In this document: positions 1-12,539 of the stretch, one piece after another
Numbering within the stretch: position 1 is the stretch's first letter
Layout of the letters: each line of letters begins with the position of its first letter
DNA from: Dastarcus helophoroides
Lineage: Eukaryota; Arthropoda; Insecta; Coleoptera; Bothrideridae
Direction: 5' to 3'
Assembly: GCA_028583605.1 (NCBI GenBank)
Contig: CM053327.1
Location: 42,174,059-42,238,058 of the forward strand
Length of the DNA stretch: 64,000 nt
The notes under the pieces: generated by a model
Database searches by the model: none
The model's input: the letters and a program-made list of their open reading frames with translations, nothing else
Told to the model about the DNA's origin: nothing
Translations under genes and position numbers: made by a program

Positions 1-1660
1 ATATTCCGACTCCGAAAATTCTTCTTTTTATGGATAGTTTGAGTGAAAATTTCACAATTATTCTAAATTTAAACTTTTTTTAAAATTTCCATTTATTTTA
101 AAAACTCCATAATAATTCGTAGATCTTTTAAATGTCTACTTTTTCAAAGTTTTGATATTTTTTTTAATTTCGACCTCTTTGTTGAAAAATTTCTTCATTT
201 TTAAAATTTTGACTTCTTTTAGAAATTTTAAAATTTTTGAAAATTATTGCCTTATCTTTAAATTTTTTATATATTTTGTATATTTCGCAAAATTTAGAAA
301 AATCAAAATGTCAAAAAAATTCCACTTTTTTTTTGAAAATTTTACCCTTTTCTTAAATCTGCACTTTACTAAAATTTTCGACCATTTTTTAATTCCCACT
401 GTTGAAAATTTCGGTTTTTTCAAATGTTCAAATTTCTCGAAACTTTAGCCATTCTTCAAAATTAAAAATTTTTGTAAAACTTAAAAACTTCAACTATTTT
501 TTTAATTTAAACTATTTTCAAAATTTTAACATTCTTCGCAAACTGACGATATTTACTTTGAAAATTTTGATTTTTTTCCTAAGTGGGACATTTCTTAAAA
601 AAGTATTTTGAAATTTTCGATTAATTCGTAAAATTTCGAATTTTTCTAAAAATTTCTTCTCCATTTCAAAACGTTGATTTTGTTCAAAATTTCGGCTCTT
701 TGAAAACTTGACTTTTTTTGAACAAGGTCGAACTTTCTTCAAAATATTATTTATAATTTTTTTAACGCTTCTAATTAAATCTTTAACTTTTAAAAAAAGG
801 TTGTTTTTATTTTCAATTTGCACTACTCCAAAATTTTACCCTTTCAAAATTTCAACCTTTTTAATAATTACGAATTTTTTGATTATTTTAGTGTTTTCTC
901 CAATATTTAAAAATTTAGCTCCTTTGAAAATTTAATTATAAAGTCTGAAATTAATTTTAAATTTCGATATTATTCCAAAATTTTGTCTAAATTTTTTCTT
1001 AAAATTTCTACGTTTTTGCCAAAATGTTGACATTTTTATAAAAATTTTAGGGTTTTTTGTTAAACATTTTTAACAAAATTAGAAAATAAAATGAACTATA
1101 AAATGTCAAAGTCTAGTGAAAAAACTTAACATTTTTAAAGCAAGTTAAAGAAACATAAAAAAATCTGGAGAAGTTGAAATGTGCAGAAGAAATTTTAGGG
1201 GCAACATTTTCAGAAAAATTTGTTTTTATAAAATATTTAGGAAAAATGAAAACTGCGCAGAATAAATTTAAGTTTTCTTAAATGAATTGAAATATCTAGA
1301 AGCAACTCAAAATTTTTATACAAAAAAGTTAAAATTAAGATTTCAGGTAAAAATTCGAATATGCGCAATTAATTTTTTTAGAGAAATATTAAAATGCTAG
1401 AAATGTTGGATTAAGAGTTTATTTTGAAATTTAAATTATTTTTTCCAAATGTTTATAAAAATTAGAAAAAAATAAAATAGATTTTAAAATCCCCTAACTT
1501 CGTAAAAGAAACTTGACATTTCTATAGAAAGAAATGAGAAAATTTAAAATCTCTACAAAAAATTGTTTAAGGAAAAGTCTTCGGAAAATTTTGAGAAAAA
1601 ACTCATAAGCGAAATTGGGGGTGCTGCAGTTCCACAGTGCCTATACGCGAGCCGCCACTG
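1..1660. mobile_element. Nonautonomous hAT (Tip100-like), copy A, left part outside window
   Basis: The window opens inside this element. Its sequence matches 5378-7036 almost base for base, so it is the right-hand part of a second copy of the element at 4161-7036. It ends in gccgccactg at 1651-1660, the exact reverse complement of the first ten bases of copy B (cagtggcggc at 4161), which gives a terminal inverted repeat. The next eight bases, caactgac at 1661-1668, also flank copy B on both sides. The interior is AT-rich, with degenerate runs of the type tttcaaaatttcgac, and no transposase is visible. The predicted small reading frames here are low-complexity and are not genes. The hAT assignment rests on the CAGTGGCGG-type end and the 8-bp target duplication; the Tip100 subgroup is inferred from the end sequence. 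Confidence 0.75.
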
Positions 1661-4160
1661 CAACTGACAGTAGTGGGAATTAGGTTAAAATGTATTAATA
1701 TAGTTTTTATCGCGAAAGCTAAGTTCTATGTCACCTTCGTTGGCACTTATCAACTACGCGCAATTGCCCTCGTCTAAAATCAAATGTTAAAGTATGGAGA
1801 GGCGTCCCATATACGTAACTACAACGTATACGTTGATACGTTACTGATATGAAGTTATAGGTTAGAATAAAATATGTTTAGATCTCACTGCAAATTGCCC
1901 ATGCAGTTTCACTAGGGTACGTCCATCGGGTCTGCTGTTATTTTCGTGCTTGACGTTTTAATTTTTAATATTGCATTATTTTCGAAACTGACAACTAAAT
2001 TGTGTATATTTATATGATTTTTGATTTATTAAACGATAAATTTCTATTTAATTTTGAACTTTTTGTGTTATGTGACGACCCATCTGGTCAAAATGCTTGG
2101 CAACAGGTTACATCTTCATCATATTTTGGCCACTAAAAATCTGTAGAGTTCCTCTAGAGATTTGGTTACTAAATTATTGAATTATTTCGAGCAGAAAATC
2201 CATAAAAGCTTCATACTGATGTGGACACAACAAATTCCCATCTTTTCAAATAAAAATATTTTTGTTATTACTTAATATTTGAGCAACTGACAGTAGTGGG
2301 AATTAGGTTAAAATGTATTAATATAGTTTTTATCGCGAAAGCTAAGTTCTATGTCACCTTCGTTGGCACTTATCAACTACGCGCAATTGCCCTCGTCTAA
2401 AATCAAATGTTAAGGTATGAAAAGGCGTCCCAGATACGTAACTACAACGTATACGTTAATACGTTACTGATATGAAGTTATAGGTTAGAATAAAATATGT
2501 TTAGATCTCACTACAAATCACCCATGCAATTTTACTGGGGTACGTCCATCGAGTCTGCTGTTATTTTCGTGCTTGACGTTTCAATTTTTAATATTGCATT
2601 ATTTTCGAAACTGACAACTAAATTGTGTATATTTATATGATTTTTGATTTATTAAACGATAAATTTCTATTTAATTTTGAACTTTTTGTGTTATGTGACG
2701 ACCCATCTGGTCAAAATGCTTGGCAATAGGTTACATCTTCATCATACTTTGGCCACTAAAAATCTGTAGAGTTCCTCTAGAGATTTGGTTACTAAATTAT
2801 TGAATTATTTCGAGCAGAAAATCTATACAAGCTTCATACTGATGTGGACACAGAAAATTCCCATCTTTTCAAATAAAAATATTTTTATTATTACTTAATA
2901 TTTGAGCAACTGACAGTAGTGGGAATTAGGTTAAAATGTATTAATATAGTTTTTATCGCGAAAGCTAAGTTCTATGTCATCTTCGTTGGCACTTATCGAC
3001 TACGCGCAATTGCCCTCGTCTAAAATCAAATGTTAAAGTATGAAGAGGCGTCCCAGATACGTAACTACAACGTATACGTTAATACGTTACTGATATGAAG
3101 TTATGGGTTAGAATAAAATATGTTTAGATCTCACTGCAAATTGCCCATTCAGTTTCACTAGGGTACGTCCTTCGGGTCTGCTGTTATTTTCGTGCTTGAC
3201 GCTTTAATTTTTAATATTGCGTTATTTTCGAAACTGACAACTAAATTGTGTATATTTATACGATTTTTGATATATTAAACGATAAATTTTTATTTAATTT
3301 TGCTCTTTTTGTATAATGTGACGACGCATCTGGTCAAAATGCTTGGCAACAGGTTACATCTTCATCATACTTTGACCACTAAAGCGCTATAGAGTTCCTC
3401 TAGAGATTTGGTGCCTAAATTGTTGAATTATTTCGAGCAGAAAATCTATAAAAGGTTCATACGGAGGGGTTCACATAAAACTCCCATCTTTTCAAATGAA
3501 AATATTTTTGTTTATACTTAATATTTGAGCAACTGACAGTAGTGGGAATGAGGTTAAAATGTATTAGTATAGTTTTTATCGCGAAAGCTAAGTTTTATGT
3601 TATCTTCGTTGGCACTTATCAACGACGCGCAATTGCCCTCGTCCAAAATCAAATGTTAAAGTATGAAGAGACGTCCCATATACGTAACTACAACGTATAC
3701 GTTAATACGTTACTGATATGAAGTTATAGGTTAGAATAAAATAGGTTTAGATCTCACTGCAAATCGCCCATGCAATTTCACTAGGGTACGTCCATCGAGT
3801 CTGCTGTTATTTTCGTGCTTGACGCTTTAATTTTTAATATTGTGTTATTTTCGAAACTGACAACTAAATTGTGTATATTTATACGATTTTTGATATATTA
3901 AACGATAAATTTCTACTTAAATTTGCACTTTTTGTATAATGTGACGACGCATCTGGTCAAAATGCTTGGCAACAGGTTACATCTTCATCATACTTTGACC
4001 ACTAAAGCGCTATAGAGTTCCTCTAGAATTTTGGTGACTAAATTATTGAATTATTTCGGGCGGAAAATCCATAAAAGCTTCATACGGATGTGGGCACAAA
4101 AAATTCCCATCTTTTCAAATAAAAATATTCTTGTTATTACTTAATATTTGAGCAACTGAC
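1661..4160. repeat. 623-bp satellite, four tandem monomers
   Basis: Monomers start at caactgacagtagtggg at 1661, 2284, 2907 and 3530, and the first bases of a fifth lie at 4153-4160. The spacing is exactly 623 bp each time, with only a few percent divergence. Each monomer contains the blocks tatcgcgaaagctaagtt and acgtatacgtt and ends in ttacttaatatttgag. No coding potential is seen. The array is cut at 4160 by hAT copy B and resumes at 7037 in phase, because the eight bases caactgac are duplicated on both sides of the insertion. The first monomer likewise begins directly after hAT copy A. Confidence 0.9.
4153..4160 (+). repeat. Left target-site duplication of hAT copy B
   Basis: The sequence caactgac occurs immediately before the element end at 4161 and again at 7037-7044 immediately after it. 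An 8-bp duplication is characteristic of hAT transposases. The same eight bases follow copy A at 1661. Confidence 0.9.
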
Positions 4161-7036
4161 CAGTGGCGGCTCGTAGGCAAAACTAATGGGGGTGCTGCGA
4201 CAATGTTTATCGTTTTGATCCAAAATGCAAATTGCTTCAAAATTCAACTTTTTAAAATTTCGACCAAGAATTTCGACATTTTTAAAATGTAACTTTTCGA
4301 AAATTTTACATTTCTTAAAAAACGACAAAGAAAATTTTTAATAATGTCGCGTTTTTTAAAAGACTGGATTTTTTCCAAACTTCAATTGTATTCCAAAATT
4401 TAGACTTTTTTTGTAATTTCAAATTTATTTTATTTTTATGTATTAAATTTTCCGAAAATCTGTGTGTACTTTTTAAAAAATATCTCCATTTTCGAAAACT
4501 TTTGAACTTTTCGGTGTTTTTTTTTATATTTATTTTTTTGAGAATTAAGTACCTTTTTCTGATACATCTCCAAAAATTAAAATATATAACTTGTGCCCTG
4601 AAACCAAGAAAGATTAAAAAGCACAACAAAGGTTGCTCTAGTTTCAAAATTTTCACCCTTTGAAAATACTTCAATTTTAAAATTCCATTTTTAATGCATT
4701 CAGAGTTGAAGTTTTGAGTTTAACCCGGAAAGAGTTCTCGAATATATTAACTGATTAATTTATAATAACTAATTCAAATTTTCATTGTCAATTTAAAAAA
4801 AAAAACGTTGACTATTTGACCCCTCTGTCCACCCTTTCAAATTCTTACTTTTTCTGTAAAATTTTGAAAACTGGGCTTTTTACTTTTTAAATTTTCGATC
4901 TTTTTCAAAATTTCATCATTTTTTTTTGAAAATTTTATTTTTATCGAAAATTTCGATTCTTAATAATTTCAACTGTTTTCTTTTTTCTGTCAATCATTTT
5001 TCAAAATTTCGACCTTTTTGGAAAGTTTCGATTTTTAAAATGGAGACATTTTATTAAATGTCGACTTTTTTTACATGTTCGACTATTTTTGTTTTTTTAA
5101 TTTGGTTTCTTTTTAATTTTTAAAATTCTTTTAAAATTTCGACTTTTTTTAAATTTTAACGTTTTATGAAAAGTTTGACATTTTTTCAAAATTTTAATTT
5201 TGTTGATCTAAAAATTTTAATCTTTTTTAAAAAAATCTTCAACTTTGGTTCAAAATTTTAATTACCAAAAATTTAAACTTTTTTCAACTTTTCTCGAATT
5301 CTTCAACTTTTTTCAACTTCTCAATATTTCAACTTTTGAAAACCTCGATCTATCTGATAATTTTTGACTTGTTTTCAATATTCCGACTCCGAAAATTCTT
5401 CTTTTTATGGATAGTTTGAGTGAAAATTTCACAATTATTCTAAATTTAAACTTTTTTTAAAATTTCCATTTATTTTAAAAACTCCATAATAATTCGTAGA
5501 TCTTTTAAATGTCTACTTTTTCAAAGTTTTGATATTTTTTTTAATTTCGACCTATTTAAAAATTTCTTCATTTTTAAAATTTTGACTTCTTTTAGAAATT
5601 TGAAAGTTCTTGAAAATTGTTTCCTTATCTTTAAATTTTTTATATATTTTGTATATTTCGCAAAATTTAGAAAAATCTAAATGTCAAAAAATTTCCACTT
5701 TTTTTTTGAAAAATTTACCCTTTTCTTAAATCTGCACTTTACTAAAATTTTCGACTATTTTTTAATTCCCACTGTTGAAAATTTCGGTTTTTTCAAATGC
5801 TCAAATTTCTCGAAATTTTAGCCATTCTTCAAAATTAAAAATTTTTTGGAAAACTTAAAAACTTCAACTATTTTTTTAATTTAAACTATTTTCAAAATTT
5901 CAACATTTTTCGCAAACTGACGATATTTTCTTTGAAAATTTTGATTATTCTCTTAAGTGAGACATTTCTTAAAAAAGTATTTTGAAATTTTCGACTAATT
6001 CGTAAAATTTCGAATTTTTCTAAAAATTTCTACTCCATTTCAAAACGTCGATTTTGTTCAAAATTTCGGCTCTTTGAAAACTTGACTTTTTTTGAACAAG
6101 GTCGAACTTTTTTCAAAATATTATTTATAATTTTTTTTAACACTTCCGATTAAATCTTTAACTTTTAAAAAAAGGTTGTTTTTATTTTCAATTTTCACTA
6201 CTCCAAAATTTTACCCTTTCAAAATTTCAACCTTTTTAATAATTACGAATTTTTTGATTATTTTAGTGTTTTCTCCAATATTTAAAAATTTAGCTCCTTT
6301 GAAAATTTAATTAAAAAGTATGCAATTTATTTTAAATTTCGATATTATTCCAAAATTTTGTCTAAATTTTTTCTTAAAATTTCTTCGTTTTTGCCAAAAT
6401 GTTGATATTTTTATAAAAATTTTAGGGTTTTTTGTTAAACATTTTTCACAAAATTAGAAAATAAAATGAACTATAAAATGTCAAAGTCTAGTGAAAAAAC
6501 TTGACATTTTTAAAGCAAATTAAAGGAACATAAAAAAATCTGGAGAAGTTGAAATGTGCAGAAGAAATTTTAGGGGCAACATTTTCAGAAAATTTTGTTT
6601 TCATAAAATATTTAGGAAAAATGAAAACTGCGCAGAAAAAATTAAAGTTTTCTTAAATAAATCGAAATATCTAGAAGCAACTCAAAATTTTTATACAAAA
6701 TAGTTAAAATTGAGATTTCAGGTAAAAATTCGAATATGCACCATTAATTTTTTTAGCGAAATATTAAAATGCTAGAAATGTTGGATTAAGAGTTTATTTT
6801 GAAATTTCAATTATTTTTTCCAAATGTTTATAAAAATTAGAAAAAAAATACAATAGATTTTAAAATCCCCTAACTTCGTTAAAGAAACTTGACATTTCTA
6901 TAGAAAGAAATGAGAAAATTTAAAATCTCTACAAAAAATTGTTTAAGGAAAAATCTTCGGAAAATTTTGAGAGAAAACTCATAAGCGAAATTGGGGGTGC
7001 TGCAGTTCCACAGTGCCTATACGCGAGCCGTCACTG
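4161..7036. mobile_element. Nonautonomous hAT (Tip100-like), copy B, complete
   Basis: The element is 2,876 bp. It begins cagtggcggctcg and ends cgagccgtcactg, giving 13-bp inverted ends with one mismatch, and it is flanked by the perfect 8-bp duplication caactgac. Near both ends there is a gggggtgctgc block (about 4188 and 7003). The interior is AT-rich and made of degenerate aaatttcgac-type repeats. At about 4588-4645 it carries a fragment of the foldback family described elsewhere in the window (ccctgaaaccaagaaagatt, then cacaacaaaggttgctct). No transposase frame of useful length is present, so it must have been mobilised in trans. Both copies lie at the same position in the 623-bp satellite, which suggests amplification of satellite plus insertion as one unit. 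Confidence 0.88.
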
Positions 7037-8808
7037 CAACTGACAGTAGTAGGAATTAGGTTAAAATGTATTAATATAGTTTTTATCGCGAAAGCTAAGT
7101 TCTATGTCATCTTCGTTGGCACTTATCAACTACGCGCAAATGCCCTCGTCTAAAATCAAATGTTAAAGTTTGAAAAGGCGTCCCAGATACGTAACTACAA
7201 CGTATACGTTAATACGTTACTGATATGAAGTTATGGGTTAGAATAAAATATGTTTAGATCTCACTGCAAATTGCCCATGCAGTTTCACTAGGGTACGTCC
7301 TTCGGGTCTGCTGTTATTTTCGTGCTTGACGTTTCAATTTTTAATATTGCATTATTTTCGAAACTGACAACTAAATTGTGTATATTTATATGATTTTTGA
7401 TTTATTAAACGCTAAATTTCTATTTAATTTTGAACTTTTTGTGTTATGTGACGACCCATCTGGTCAAAATGCTTGGCAACAGGTTACATCTTCATCATAT
7501 TTTGGCCACTAAAAATCTGTAGAGTTCCTCTAGAGATTTGGTTACTAAATTATTGAATTATTTCGAGCAGAAAATCTATACAAGCTTCATACTGATGTGG
7601 ACACAGAAAATTCCCATATTTTCAAATAAAAATAGTTTTGTTATTACTTAATATTTGAGCAACTGATAGTACTAGGAATTAGGTTAAAATGTATTAATAT
7701 AGTTTTTATCGCGAAAGCTAAGTTCTAGGTCATCTTCGTTGGCACTTATCGATTACGCGCAATTGCCCTCGTCTAAAATCAAATGTTAAAGTATGGAGAG
7801 GCGTCCCATATACGTAACTACAACGTATACGTTAATACGTTACTGATATGAAGTTATGGGTTAGAATAAAATATGTTTAGATCTCACTGCAAATTGCCCA
7901 TGCAGTTTCACTAGGGTACGTCCTTCGGGTCTGCTGTTATTTTCGTGCTTGACGTTTCAATTTTTAATATTGCATTATTTTCGAAACTGACAACTAAATT
8001 GTGTATGTTTATGTGATTTTTGATATATTAAACGATAAATTTCTATTTAATTTTAAACTTTTTGTGTTATGTGGCGACCCATCTGGTCAAAATGCTTGGC
8101 AACAGGTTACATCTTCATCATACTTTGGCCACTAAAAATCTGTAGAGTTCCTCTAGAGATTTGGTGACTAAATTATTGAATTATTTCGAGCAGAAAATCC
8201 ATAAAAGCTTCATACTGATGTGGACACAACAAATTCCCATCTTTTCAAATAAAAATACTTTTGTTATTACTTAATATTTGAGAAAGCGACAGTAGTGGGA
8301 ATTAGGTTAAAATGTATTAATGTTGTTTTTATCGCGAAAGCTAAGTTCTATGTCACCTTCGTTGGCACTTATCAACTACGCGCAATTGCCCTCGTCTAAA
8401 ATCAAATGTTAAAGTATGAAAAGGCGTCCCAGATACGTAACTACAACGTATACGTTAATACGTTAGTGATATGAAGTTATGGGTTAGAATAAAATATGTT
8501 TAGATCTCACTGCAAATTGCCCATGCAATTTCACTAGGGTACGTCCTTCGGGTCTGCTGTTATTTTCGTGCTTGACGTTTTAATTTTTGATATTACATTA
8601 TTTTCAAAACTAACAACTTAATTGTGCATATTTATATGATTTTTGATATATTAAACGATAAATTTCTATTTAATTTTGAACTTTTTATACCCATCTGGTC
8701 AAAATGCTTGGCAACAGGTTACATCTTTATCATACTTTGGCCACTAAAACTCTGTAGAATTAGTCTAAGAGTTTTGGTGACCAAATTATTGAATTATTTG
8801 GAGTAGAA
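7037..8808. repeat. 623-bp satellite, monomers after hAT copy B
   Basis: Monomers start at 7037, 7660 and 8283, again spaced 623 bp. The last one diverges (agaaagcgac instead of agcaactgac at its start, with a short deletion near 8690) and stops at about 8808, where unique sequence starts. Together with 1661-4160 this gives at least six full monomers and one partial. No gene is seen. Confidence 0.88.
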
Positions 8809-10496
8809 AAGAGACGCATTAACAACATTAAAGATAGGATCGCTGTCAGTAGAGAAATTATTAAAGAAACGAACACAGGAAGTAGAACTAACCTAAAAAT
8901 AAATGTAATTAGATATTAGCAAATGGCTTAGATATGTCCTCGTAGATTAGTTGTACTTAGAAGATACGATTTGGGAAACCATTACTGCGCACCCCTTACA
9001 GAGAAAACAATAATTGATGAAGACAATGAAAATTCTGTGAAAATGGATGCAACAAAACCACTCAAGGAAAAATTTAAAAACCTACATTCGGTATATTTCC
9101 ATGATGTACATCATAGAGCAGGAAGCTTCGATAATGGAACGGTTGTCCGAAAGCCTCCCATGAATATCATGATAAAAAGCCGTCGATTTGTAGGCAACCC
9201 ATTCTTCTCTAATGTGTTGTAGAGCAACCCCGACCGAAAGAAAGGCCATAAATCCTGCGGCAGAACATAAACTCTCAATATTGGCTGCATTGGACGATGT
9301 TTCAGGAAAAGCGCCCAAAGTGCAGAGGTGGTTTTCCACATTTGTTCGGCCATTAATCGGGCGACGCGGCGGCACAAGATGGGTGATTTATCTCGGCTGT
9401 CACGACCGGAAGTAACCCTGTGCTCTACAAGCGATCTCCACTAATCTCCCGCCACGTCTTCGCGACTTCCCGCCATACATCACCCTTATCGCGTCCTAAT
9501 CCCCCGGGACCACGTAATGTATTCCCTCTAAAGCTCTCTCACGACTTGCTACATCCAATAATTTAATCAATGAAACTTTAATCATTGTCGCATTCATTTT
9601 TCATCACGTGCATGTATGAAGTCCGAGAACTGAAACGCACTACGAAAAAGGAGAATCTTCTCACAGTATAGCATGTGTATAGCATTACCAACAACCAACT
9701 CCGAAAATTTACAATTCACATGTTGCATATAGTTCTTAATATGTTTTATATAAAAATGTGTGTTACCGTTGCACTCTTTAAAATACGGGAGATTTATTTC
9801 CAAATACAGATTTACCAAAATATGGAAGAACCCGTAAAATACGGGACATATGGCAACTATCACCGCAGAGAAGCCGCGAAGAAAGGGAGTCGCGTCCTAT
9901 CGTGTTATGACGCTGTGAAAGTGTCAGATCTAAAAGAATTTTACCTGCAAAGTTACATCAAGTTTGGGCCCTCATCGTTAGATGACGCCATCATCGTGTC
10001 GTCATTGTCAAGTTTTGCATTTACATAGAAAAGGAGTTGTGTCCTATTCGCGGGGGTAAAAAATCGAGAAACTATACTAAATCTGGCAATTCCAAAGCTG
10101 ACAAACAAACAGACAAACACTTTCGGATTTACATATTAGTAAGGATTGAGCTTACTGGTATATTAAAAGCTTAATGTAGAACACCTGCTAGTATAGACAA
10201 CTAAGTAAACCACATAATTTTCCCGAAACCGTAGACCAAGTACTCCTAATGTATAATATATAATCTGAATATAATAACAATAACAATATAAATTGAACAA
10301 TAAGATTAAAGTTTTTTTTTTTCATTTAGTTCAATTTAAAGTTTCATTGGTACAAATTTTTCATATTGACTATAATAGTAGGATACATTTTTTTTTCTCG
10401 CCATGTAGGTAGGTATTAAACAGTTATAATAATAAAAACCTATCTTAAAAAAGTTAGACAAATCTGAAAATTCCCAGCCTAGGGCGAACTCCCTCT
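8809..10496. other. Unique sequence without a recognisable gene
   Basis: Base composition is mixed, with a more GC-rich part at about 9220-9540. The short reading frames here show no family motif I recognise, and overlapping frames on both strands are equally plausible. At about 10105-10147 the text acaaacagacaaacact followed by ttcggatttacatattagta resembles the 3' tails of some arthropod RTE-type or SINE retroelements; this is from memory of the pattern and is weak. Nothing else was found. Confidence 0.5.
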
Positions 10497-10985
10497 TCTC
10501 TCCCTCTTCTCTCTCTCTGATGGCAATCAAGGGCTGAAGTACTTGTTGCAATGAACAAAAGCAAACTAAGCAAAGCACCAGGTCTGCTAACTGGCCGAGG
10601 GAACTTTAAACCACACCTTCTCTCCCTCTTCTCTCTCTGATGGCAATCAAGGGCTGAAGTACTTGTTGCAATGAACAAAAGCAAACTAAGCAAAGCACTA
10701 GGTCTGCTAACTGGCCGAGGGAACTTTAAACCACACCTTCTCTCCCTCTTCTCTCTCTGATGGCAATCAAGGGCTGAAGTACTTGTTGCAATGAACAAAA
10801 GCAAACTAAGCAAAGCACTAGGTCTGCTAATTGGCCGAGGGAACTTTAAACCACACCTGGTTAAACTCAACCTAGGAGAAAGTGATAAATGTCGACTGTG
10901 TGTGACTGAAAAGCAAACAAGCTTACACATTGTGTGCGCTTATTCAAACCTTGCCAGATACAGATGTAATCATAATTCCACATAA
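10497..10985 (+). pseudogene. Three 120-bp tandem copies of a non-LTR pol C-terminal tail
   Basis: The columns at 10501, 10621 and 10741 repeat almost exactly, so the period is 120 bp. Each copy contains a CT-rich stretch and then codes for NKSKLSKALGLLTGRGNF. The third copy runs on into HLVKLNLGESDKCRLC and a tail with the pattern C-x2-C-x11-H-x3-C, ending near 10985. In arthropod non-LTR retrotransposons with an RNase H domain, a segment of the form GLLTGH...HL...L..S..CRLC...E...H..C follows RNase H, and this reading matches it. The nucleic-acid-binding role of that tail is family knowledge. The upstream pol is absent, so these are amplified fragments, not genes. The opposite-strand frame over the same repeat is a shadow. 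Confidence 0.65.
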
Positions 10986-11750
10986 TTAACATAATAATAA
11001 GTCCAAGCCCAAGACGAACTTTCGAACTGACCGAGAAAAAATAGATTATTTTCTGTATCTTACTTGTTTAACATTTTATTTGATACAACAAAATTGTGAA
11101 GCGTTCAATATACTTTAAGCTCTCTAAAATATCTATGGAATACCCACATTAGCTCTATTTTATCCAACAACACACAAGACATAATAACATTATTAAAATC
11201 CTGCTGAGAAGAAACGACGTGGGGCGCCCGCATTTATTAGTTGTGGTCTAACATTGAATTCGATATTGAAAGCATCTTGCGATGTGGAAACCTCGCATCA
11301 ATAGAAGTGGCAACTAAAATTTCGTAGGGTCACTGTGACCAGCTGGATAATCTGTATCCTCTGTAGGTTTTCATATGATTAACGTCACGAAGTTCATTAG
11401 GCAGGAGTCCAACAGGGACGGTGAACACATCTCGGCGGGAGAGTTAACTCTACCACTGTAATTAATTCCTATCGAATAACAGCACCCCCTTCCTCATACA
11501 CGTTGCGTAGTTACGCACGCCTATAGAACCCATGCAGAGAATGCGTTTTCGATTCAGTTGGTTGTGGTACTCAAGACCTCATTGTGGGAAAACAAAATTG
11601 GTATTGAGCTGGTATGACTTATTCATGATGACAATAATGACTGAAAAAAGAGAGGTTCATTTACCAAGCTATGAAAAGAATTTTTATAAAATAGAGACTT
11701 CTGACATTTCAAAAGTATAACTGCTAAAAGTACAGTATTAAATAGCTCCT
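10986..11750. other. Unique intergenic sequence
   Basis: No gene, RNA or repeat family was recognised. The stretch at 11220-11470 is somewhat richer in GC but has no extended reading frame with recognisable motifs. Confidence 0.5.
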
Positions 11751-11837
11751 AGGTTGAGTTTAACCAGGTGTGGTTTAAAGTTCCCGCTGCCAGTAAGCAG
11801 ATCTAGTGCTTTGCTTCGTTTGCTTTTGTTCATTGCA

Positions 11838-11899
<62 letters not shown>

Positions 11900-11917
11900 T
11901 AGAAAGAGAGAGGGAGC

Positions 11918-11995
<78 letters not shown>

Positions 11996-12030
11996 TTCAG
12001 CCCTTGATTGCCAAGGGTTTATCCATCAGA
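11751..12030 (-). pseudogene. Non-LTR pol tail fragment split by a GA microsatellite
   Basis: At 11754-11838, and again at about 11995-12028, the plus strand reads as the reverse complement of the pol-tail repeat seen at 10.5 kb (gttgagtttaaccagg, gccagtaagcagatctag, cagcccttgattgcca). The (GA)n expansion sits between the two parts, at the position where the 10.5-kb copies have a short CT-rich stretch. The microsatellite therefore probably grew from that internal stretch. Confidence 0.6.
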
Positions 12031-12098
12031 GAGAGAGAGAGAGAGAAAGAAAGATAGAAAGAGAGAGGGAGAGAAAAAAGAGAGAGAGAGAGAGAAAA

Positions 12099-12133
<35 letters not shown>

Positions 12134-12157
12134 AAAAGAGAGAGAGAGAGAAGAAGA
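11839..12157. repeat. (GA)n microsatellite, interrupted
   Basis: Nearly pure gagaga runs occupy 11839-11993 with a few a/g interruptions. They are interrupted at about 11994-12028 by a piece of the LINE tail and continue, with aaag and aaaaag variants, to about 12157. The serine/leucine-rich and arginine/glutamate-rich frames predicted here are translations of the repeat. Confidence 0.95.
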
Positions 12158-12539
12158 GGGTTCCTTTACCAAGCTGTGAAAACAATTTTTATAAAATAGA
12201 CACTTCTGACATTTCAAAAGTATCACTGCGAAAAGTAGAGTATAAAGATCAAATAGTTGAAACAAATTTGGCAAAAAATTGTTTTCAACAAAGTTATTTT
12301 AGAGGAAATGATTATAAAACGAACTCAAATAGCAAATATTACCTACAGACACAAATCACGTATTACTGGAAAGGTAGAGGTTGATTAATGGTTGACATCA
12401 CCACGGAGCTGCACACCACTGAAGTTAGAAGTACGAAAACGTCGTAAAATGAATAATTAAGCACGTCTTCTTATTTTGTGGGGGCCATTATAAACCACCT
12501 AGATTCAAAATCTTTTGTAAATTCCACAAGTTTGTTTGA
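12158..12539. other. Short unique spacer
   Basis: At 12160-12225 the text resembles 11655-11715 (accaagct, tgaaaa, ataaaatagacacttctgac and tcaaaagta), so the GA-flanking region is itself partly duplicated. No gene is seen. Confidence 0.5.

Noticed and set aside
1..935. Phenylalanine- and lysine-rich frames in AT-rich DNA (also at 4.1-4.7, 41.6-43.4 and 50-56 kb)
   Set aside because: Composition-driven, overlapping on both strands, without domain motifs, and located inside nonautonomous transposon interiors or satellites.
10454..10930. Minus-strand frame of 158 residues with three internal repeats
   Set aside because: It is the antisense of the 120-bp pol-tail repeats; the plus strand carries the recognisable tail motif.
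11754..12274. Several arginine/glutamate-rich or serine/leucine-rich frames
   Set aside because: They are translations of the GA microsatellite on the two strands.
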